A stretch of DNA of 28,580 nucleotides from Bacteroidales bacterium. Its GTDB lineage: Bacteria; Bacteroidota; Bacteroidia; Bacteroidales; UBA932. Positions within the stretch are counted from its first letter, which is position 1, and each line of letters opens with the position of its first letter. Below are positions 23,968 to 28,580 of this stretch, piece after piece. The stretch spans positions 1 through 28,580 of the forward strand of contig JAEDEB010000024.1 in assembly GCA_016293535.1 (NCBI GenBank), given 5' to 3'. The notes under the pieces are model-generated. The model ran no database searches. It saw only the letters and a list, made by a program, of their open reading frames with translations, and had not been told where the DNA came from. A program made the position numbers and the translations under genes.

Positions 23968-25328
23968 TCAACATCAGCGAGGTCTTCGAGACCACCAACA
24001 TGATCGAGCACGAGAACCTCGACGTGAGGACCGTGACGATGGGAATCAGCCTTTTCGACTGCATCAGCACAGATGTTGACGAAACCTGCCGCCGCATTGC
24101 GGACAAGATACGCAGATGCGCATCGGGACTCGCCCCGACAGCCGAGCATATTGCTTCGGAGTTCGGCATTCCGATAATCAACAAACGCATATCCGTGACT
24201 CCGATATCCCTTGTGGGCGCATCCTGCTGCAAGTCTGCCAGCGACTATGTCAAGATATGCAAGACTCTCGACAGTGTGGCTGCAGAGGTCGGGGTAAATT
24301 TCCTCGGAGGTTTCTCAGCCATCGTATCCAAGGGCATGACGGAAAGTGACCGTCTGCTCATCGAATCCATTCCTGAGGCCCTTGCCTCAACGGACATTGT
24401 CTGTGCAAGCGTCAATGTGGGTTCGACCAAAAACGGCATCAATATGGATGCTGTCAAGCTGATGGGCGAGACAGTCAAGAAGGCAGCCGAACTTACTGCC
24501 GACCGCCAGTGCATAGCTTGCGCGAAACTCGTTGTGCTCTGCAATGCCCCCGATGACAATCCTTTTATGGCGGGTGCATTCCTCGGCGTCACCCAGCCGG
24601 ACGCTGTCATCAATGTCGGGGTTTCAGGCCCTGGAGTAGTGTTGTCATCGCTGCGCAAATGCAGAGGCGAGAGTTTCCAGGTCCTCTGCGATACAATAAA
24701 GAAAACAGCCTTCAAGATTACGAGGGTCGGACAGATGGTTGCCCAGGAGGCTGCCAGCAGGCTCGGCGTTCCATTCGGGATCATAGACCTCTCGCTTGCG
24801 CCTACTCCGGCTATAGGGGACAGTGTGGCGGACATCATCGAGGCTATGGGTATAGAGAAATGCGGAGCCCCTGGTACGACCGCAGCCCTCGCCCTGCTCA
24901 ATGACCAGGTCAAGAAGGGCGGCGTTATGGCCTCTTCGTATGTCGGCGGTCTCAGCGGTGCCTTCATACCTGTGAGCGAGGATGCGGGAATGATTTCTGC
25001 AGCACAATGTGGAGCCCTCAGCATAGAGAAGCTTGAGGCGATGACCTGTGTATGTTCGGTGGGACTCGATATGATTGCGATTTCGGGCAGTACGACAGCC
25101 GCGACGATTTCTGGAATCATCGCGGATGAGGCTGCCATAGGTATGGTCAATCAGAAGACTACTGCAGTAAGGATTATTCCTGTTGTGGGCAAGGATGTTG
25201 GAGACAGCATAGAACTCGGAGGTCTGCTCGGCACCGCCCCTATCATGAATGTCAACCCTTATGGCTGTGAGGAATTCATCAGCCGCGGAGGGTCAATACC
25301 AGCCCCTATACACAGTTTCAAGAACTGA
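23964..25328 (+). CDS. DUF711 / UPF0210 family protein
   Basis: 454 residues, full length for the DUF711 (UPF0210, 'PFL family') proteins. The family start MINISEVFETTNMI and the segments LDVRTVTMGIS, VGVSGPGV, FGIIDLSLAPTP and the closing NPYGCEEFISRGGSIPAPIHS are what I recognise it by. It has no signal peptide or membrane segment and is expected in the cytoplasm. The biochemical role is not established to my knowledge. The start overlaps the ACT gene, which suggests the ACT protein senses a ligand for it. Its last codons are part of a short tandem repeat that runs into the end of purC. Confidence 0.9.
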   Translation: MINISEVFETTNMIEHENLDVRTVTMGISLFDCISTDVDETCRRIADKIRRCASGLAPTAEHIASEFGIPIINKRISVTPISLVGASCCKSASDYVKICKTLDSVAAEVGVNFLGGFSAIVSKGMTESDRLLIESIPEALASTDIVCASVNVGSTKNGINMDAVKLMGETVKKAAELTADRQCIACAKLVVLCNAPDDNPFMAGAFLGVTQPDAVINVGVSGPGVVLSSLRKCRGESFQVLCDTIKKTAFKITRVGQMVAQEAASRLGVPFGIIDLSLAPTPAIGDSVADIIEAMGIEKCGAPGTTAALALLNDQVKKGGVMASSYVGGLSGAFIPVSEDAGMISAAQCGALSIEKLEAMTCVCSVGLDMIAISGSTTAATISGIIADEAAIGMVNQKTTAVRIIPVVGKDVGDSIELGGLLGTAPIMNVNPYGCEEFISRGGSIPAPIHSFKN

Positions 25329-25380
25329 CAGTCGCTTTTTCAAGAACTGAAAGTCGATTATTCAAGCATCGACAGACATT
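25317..25380. repeat. Tandem 22-bp duplication at the convergent DUF711/purC junction
   Basis: TTCAAGAACTGACAGTCGCTTT (25317-25338) is followed directly by a copy (25339-25360) with three changes, then by a partial third copy beginning TTCAAGCATCGACAG (from 25361). The first copy contains the DUF711 stop codon. The second and third cover the purC stop and last codons. No clear terminator hairpin was found between the two genes. Confidence 0.7.
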
Positions 25381-26299
25381 TACGGACATTTTCCCCTATT
25401 CCTTCGGCCGTGTATTCAGCACGGTCGAATTTTTCTCCTGTAATATGCTCATAGAGCTCGATATAGCGGTCGGTAATTCCGGCTACGACTTCCGGAGTCA
25501 TCTCAGGAACCTTTTGTCCTTCAAGTCCCTGGAACCCTCCGGCCATCAGCCATTCCCTTACGAACTCCTTTGAAAGCTGTTTCTGGCGCTCTCCCTTTGC
25601 CAGGCGCTCCTCATATCCATCAGCGTAGAAGTAGCGGGAGGAGTCAGGGGTGTGGACTTCGTCCATCAGATAAATCTTTCCGTCAAGCTTGCCGAACTCG
25701 TACTTGGTGTCCACGAGGATGAGACCCTGCTTTGCGGCTATCTCTGTTCCTCTTTTGAAAATTTCCAGAGTGTATTTCTCGAGCATTTCGTAATCTTCCC
25801 TGCTCACGAGCCCTGAGGCGATTATCTCCTCCCTTGATATATCCTCGTCGTGACCTTCTGCAGCCTTTGACGTCGGGGTGATGATGGGCTCTGGAAATTT
25901 CTGGTTCTCGACCATTCCCTCAGGCATGGGCACGCCGCAGATAGTGCGTTTTCCTGCCTTGTACTCCCTCCATGCGTGGCCGGAGAGATAGCCGCGAACC
26001 ACCATCTCAACCTTGAAAGGCTCGCACTTGTATCCCACTGTCACTGCAGGGTCCGGAACCGCTATCTTCCAGTTGGGAAGGATGTCGGCTGTAGCGTCAA
26101 GGAACTTTGCAGCAATGCGGTTCAGAATCTGTCCCTTGTAGGGAATGCCCTCGGGAAGTACTACGTCGAATGCCGAGATACGGTCAGAAACTACCATTAC
26201 GAGATACTTGCCGTCAATGTCATAAACGTCGCGGACCTTGCCCACGTACCTGCCCGTCTGTTTCGGGAAGTGGAAGTCGGATTTTACAAGTGCTTTCAT
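25358..26299 (-). CDS. purC: Phosphoribosylaminoimidazole-succinocarboxamide synthase (SAICAR synthetase)
   Basis: 313 residues, the longer form (E. coli has about 237). It joins CAIR and aspartate with ATP, feeding PurB. Motifs: GKVRDVYD near residue 20, VSDRISAFDVVLPEGIPYKG, VEMVVRGYLSGHAWREY, TPTSKAAEGHDE and LVDTKYEFG. The ATG at 26299 is natural. It is the only purine gene here outside the two large operons and lies on the minus strand, converging with the DUF711 gene. The 77-bp gap to the GH92 gene upstream holds no obvious terminator and no perfect TAnnTTTG box, so it may be read from the GH92 transcript or from a weak promoter of its own. Confidence 0.96.
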   Translation of the reverse strand: MKALVKSDFHFPKQTGRYVGKVRDVYDIDGKYLVMVVSDRISAFDVVLPEGIPYKGQILNRIAAKFLDATADILPNWKIAVPDPAVTVGYKCEPFKVEMVVRGYLSGHAWREYKAGKRTICGVPMPEGMVENQKFPEPIITPTSKAAEGHDEDISREEIIASGLVSREDYEMLEKYTLEIFKRGTEIAAKQGLILVDTKYEFGKLDGKIYLMDEVHTPDSSRYFYADGYEERLAKGERQKQLSKEFVREWLMAGGFQGLEGQKVPEMTPEVVAGITDRYIELYEHITGEKFDRAEYTAEGIGENVRKCLSMLE

Positions 26300-26376
26300 T
26301 GTGAATGATGAGTTTTTTCAATCGCCCGCGAAGTTACTCAACAGTGGACAAATATCAAAGTTGACGGTCGGAAAAG

Positions 26377-28500
26377 TCAGTCTTCCGAAGGCATGAACTC
26401 AAGAGTGCCGCCGGCAAGTATGTCGGCATGCCTGATGGTACATCCTGCCAGCTCTGTCCCATTGAGAAGCACAGGGCTGTTGCCGTCTGCTCCCTCGTGC
26501 CTTACTACTGTGAAGGTCTTTCCTCCCGGAAGATTTATGCTCACCTTCGGAAGCTGCGGGAGTCCGAGTACATATTCGCCTCCGCAAGGATTGACAGGGT
26601 AGAAGCCCATAGCTGAGAATATGTACCATGCGGACATTTGTCCGCAGTCGTCGTTGCCGCTCAGACCTTCCGGACCGTCGAGATACTGGGTGTGCCATGT
26701 CTCAGATATGAGCTGCGCAGCTTTTTCGCGTTCGCCGGCGAGAGTGTAGAGGTAAATGACGTGGTGACTCGGTTCATTTCCGTGTGCATACTGACCTATC
26801 ATTCCGCTCACGTCCACTATCGCTCCGGTTCCGTGGCGTTCGGCCTCGAGGGTGAAGAGGGAGTCGAGTTTGGTCACGAATGCCTCGCGGCCTCCCATCG
26901 TTTCAATCAGCCCGTCCACGTCGTGCATCACGTGCCATGAATACTGCCAGGAGTTACCCTCCGTAAAGGCTCCTCCCGTCATGAAATGTCCTATGAGCAG
27001 GGGGTCGAAAGGCTCCTGCCACTTGCCCTGCGAATCTCGGGGGCGCATCAGGCCTATGCCCGGATCGAAGAGATTCTTCCAGTAAGCGGCCCTCCTGGAA
27101 AAGAACTCCGCATCCTCCATGTGGCCGAGGCATTCGGCAAGACGTGCGGCGCACCAGTCGTCATAGCAGCACTCGAGTGTTCGGGAAACGCTTTCAACAA
27201 GAGTTACGTCATAAGGGAAATATCCGCAGCGGTCGTATGCACCCCAGTCATATTTGATGTGGTCTTCAGTCAGGGAACGGTAAATCGCCCTGTAGAGCTG
27301 CTCTGCATCGAAACCCCTGAAACCCTTGAGGTATGCATCCACTATCACAGGAACGGAATGGTTGCCTATCATTCCGAAATTGTCGGTTCCGCATAGAGCC
27401 CACATAGGGAGGAATCCCTGGTCGTCGTAATACTTCATGAATGAGTTCACGACGTCGTCCACGATGTCAGGGTTGAGTATGGTGAAGAGCGGATGGGCCG
27501 CGCGGTAGGTGTCCCAGAGCGAGAGCGTGGAATAGAATGGCTTCTCCCCGCAGTCAGAGATGTCGTTGGGGTGCATCATCAGATGGTACATGGCCGTATA
27601 GAATATCCTCTTCTCCTCCTCGCTTCCCTCGATGTCCATCTTCCTGAGCTGCTTTTCCCAGGCTTTCCGCGCATCTTTTCTCACTTTTTCGAAGGTCCAT
27701 CCCGGAAGTTCGGCCGCAATGTTGGCAGTGGCGTCCTCGATCCCGGAGATGGAAATCGAAGCCTTTACCTCCAGGTCAAATGCATCCTCGCCGAAATCGA
27801 GTACCCTGCGGGCAATTTTCTCCGCTTCGTTGCGCAGCGGCAGTTCAGCAACCACGGTGTACGGTCGGCTGAATTCGATGTCGTAGTAAATGGTCCTGTC
27901 GTTCCATGCCTTCGAGTGGGTGTATCCGCGGACATGGTGAGGATCGGACCAGTCCTGGCTGCAGTCGAGCACGCGGCGGTACATCCTTTCGCGTGAACCT
28001 ATCTGCGCGCTCTGCAGGTCCAGCATAAGTTTTACAGGTCCATTGTCAGAAGTGAAGCGAAGAAGGGCGACCCTGTGTGTGCATGTGGTTTCCGCCCTGA
28101 TGCCGAAGTCGGTCAGTTCGCAGCTGTAATAGCCGGGAGATGCAGTTTCGCTTTCCTTGCTGAAACGGCTTTCGTAGCTTTCCCTCACTGCATCCCCAGT
28201 GAAAGGCATCATAAGCAGGTCTCCAAGTTCGGAACTGCCGGTTCCGTCGATTCTGTTCTGGCTGAAGCCCATTATCGTGCTGTCCCTCCACTGGTAGCCT
28301 CCGCAGTAGTCCCAGCCGAAATTGCCGGTCTGGGGGCCTGTCTGTATAGCTCCGAAAGGGGTGCAGGCGCAGGGATGGCAGTGGCCATTCCCGTCAGTGC
28401 CGGAGAAGCAGTTGACGTATGAGCTGTAGTCGGTGCAGGCTGTGGCGAGGGCTGCAGCAATGGCCGCTGTGCACAGGAGAAGGGTTCTGGTCGGTTTCAT
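26377..28500 (-). CDS. GH92 alpha-mannosidase lipoprotein
   Basis: 707 residues from the ATG at 28500; an in-frame TTG at 28530 would only add residues before the signal peptide. LATAC with Cys22 marks a lipoprotein. GH92 enzymes are calcium-dependent exo-mannosidases that trim N-glycan or yeast mannan. Family motifs are GTDGNGH near the start, SLWDTYRAAHPLF, GNHSVPVIVDAYLKG, then TEGNSWQYSW with the likely general acid Glu514, HGNEPSHH, and GNDDCGQMSAWYIFSAMGFYP with Asp617/Asp618 as base candidates. The early PCACTPFG segment has two Cys where FPGA-type sequences are common. Linkage preference (alpha-1,2, 1,3 or other) cannot be told. It is upstream of purC on the same strand and has no SusC/D partner in view. 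Confidence 0.93.
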   Translation of the reverse strand: MKPTRTLLLCTAAIAAALATACTDYSSYVNCFSGTDGNGHCHPCACTPFGAIQTGPQTGNFGWDYCGGYQWRDSTIMGFSQNRIDGTGSSELGDLLMMPFTGDAVRESYESRFSKESETASPGYYSCELTDFGIRAETTCTHRVALLRFTSDNGPVKLMLDLQSAQIGSRERMYRRVLDCSQDWSDPHHVRGYTHSKAWNDRTIYYDIEFSRPYTVVAELPLRNEAEKIARRVLDFGEDAFDLEVKASISISGIEDATANIAAELPGWTFEKVRKDARKAWEKQLRKMDIEGSEEEKRIFYTAMYHLMMHPNDISDCGEKPFYSTLSLWDTYRAAHPLFTILNPDIVDDVVNSFMKYYDDQGFLPMWALCGTDNFGMIGNHSVPVIVDAYLKGFRGFDAEQLYRAIYRSLTEDHIKYDWGAYDRCGYFPYDVTLVESVSRTLECCYDDWCAARLAECLGHMEDAEFFSRRAAYWKNLFDPGIGLMRPRDSQGKWQEPFDPLLIGHFMTGGAFTEGNSWQYSWHVMHDVDGLIETMGGREAFVTKLDSLFTLEAERHGTGAIVDVSGMIGQYAHGNEPSHHVIYLYTLAGEREKAAQLISETWHTQYLDGPEGLSGNDDCGQMSAWYIFSAMGFYPVNPCGGEYVLGLPQLPKVSINLPGGKTFTVVRHEGADGNSPVLLNGTELAGCTIRHADILAGGTLEFMPSED

Positions 28501-28524
28501 CGTTTCAGTGTGTATAGTCGTATT

Positions 28525-28545
28525 CTGCAAACCTTAGATTTGCAG
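28525..28545. promoter_or_regulatory. Perfect dyad upstream of the GH92 gene, candidate operator
   Basis: CTGCAAA (28525-28531) and TTTGCAG (28539-28545) form a perfect 7-bp inverted repeat around a 7-bp spacer, 24 bp ahead of the GH92 ATG. On the minus strand the first arm overlaps TAAGGTTTG, close to but not equal to a -7 box. A regulator binding here would block the start region. It could also simply form an mRNA hairpin. Confidence 0.4.
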
Positions 28546-28580
28546 CGTAGTTCTCTGCGCCTAGGTTTGTACGACAAAAA

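Overview
The window looks like chromosomal DNA of a gut-type Bacteroidales (Bacteroidota). The evidence is a set of Bacteroidota-style promoters (TAnnTTTG near -7), lipoprotein signals ending in Cys, a TonB-dependent receptor with partner lipoproteins, a GH92 mannosidase, and class 1B PyrD with PyrK. I cannot fix the genus. I noticed no tRNA, rRNA, CRISPR array, transposase or phage gene. Coding density is high and most genes look like housekeeping genes.

Region 1 (1-5970, minus strand). A vitamin B12 uptake operon runs from a compact cobalamin riboswitch (about 5615-5772): a DUF4465-type lipoprotein, a second surface lipoprotein, a BtuB-like TonB receptor and a BtuG-like beta-propeller lipoprotein. 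The first three genes overlap and the fourth follows after 3 bp. The start of an unrelated envelope protein is cut by the left edge. Upstream of the riboswitch promoter lie two tandem palindromes, and before them the strong terminator of the purine operon, possibly also the end of a small RNA.

Region 2 (6079-15811, minus strand). The purine operon purE-purL-purM-purH-purD-purB makes IMP and AMP precursors. Its leader holds a promoter, a 26-codon open frame and, directly after that frame's stop codon, a 14-bp terminator hairpin placed before purE. This layout suggests attenuation.

Region 3 (15817-25328, plus strand). A divergent promoter starts purT (formate-dependent GAR transformylase) followed by a near-complete pyrimidine operon: pyrC-pyrK-pyrD-pyrF-pyrE-pyrB. 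PyrB carries a fused C-terminal PyrI-type zinc domain. A secreted CE1-like esterase and an ACT-domain/DUF711 pair follow.

Region 4 (25358-28580, minus strand). purC converges on the DUF711 gene, with a short tandem duplication at the junction. Upstream of purC is a GH92 alpha-mannosidase lipoprotein, with a perfect dyad just ahead of its start.

Together the window encodes eight purine-pathway proteins (purB, C, D, E, H, L, M, T) and six pyrimidine-pathway proteins. purF, purK, purN and carAB are not in the window. Because purT replaces purN here, at least one purine transformylation step can draw on formate directly.
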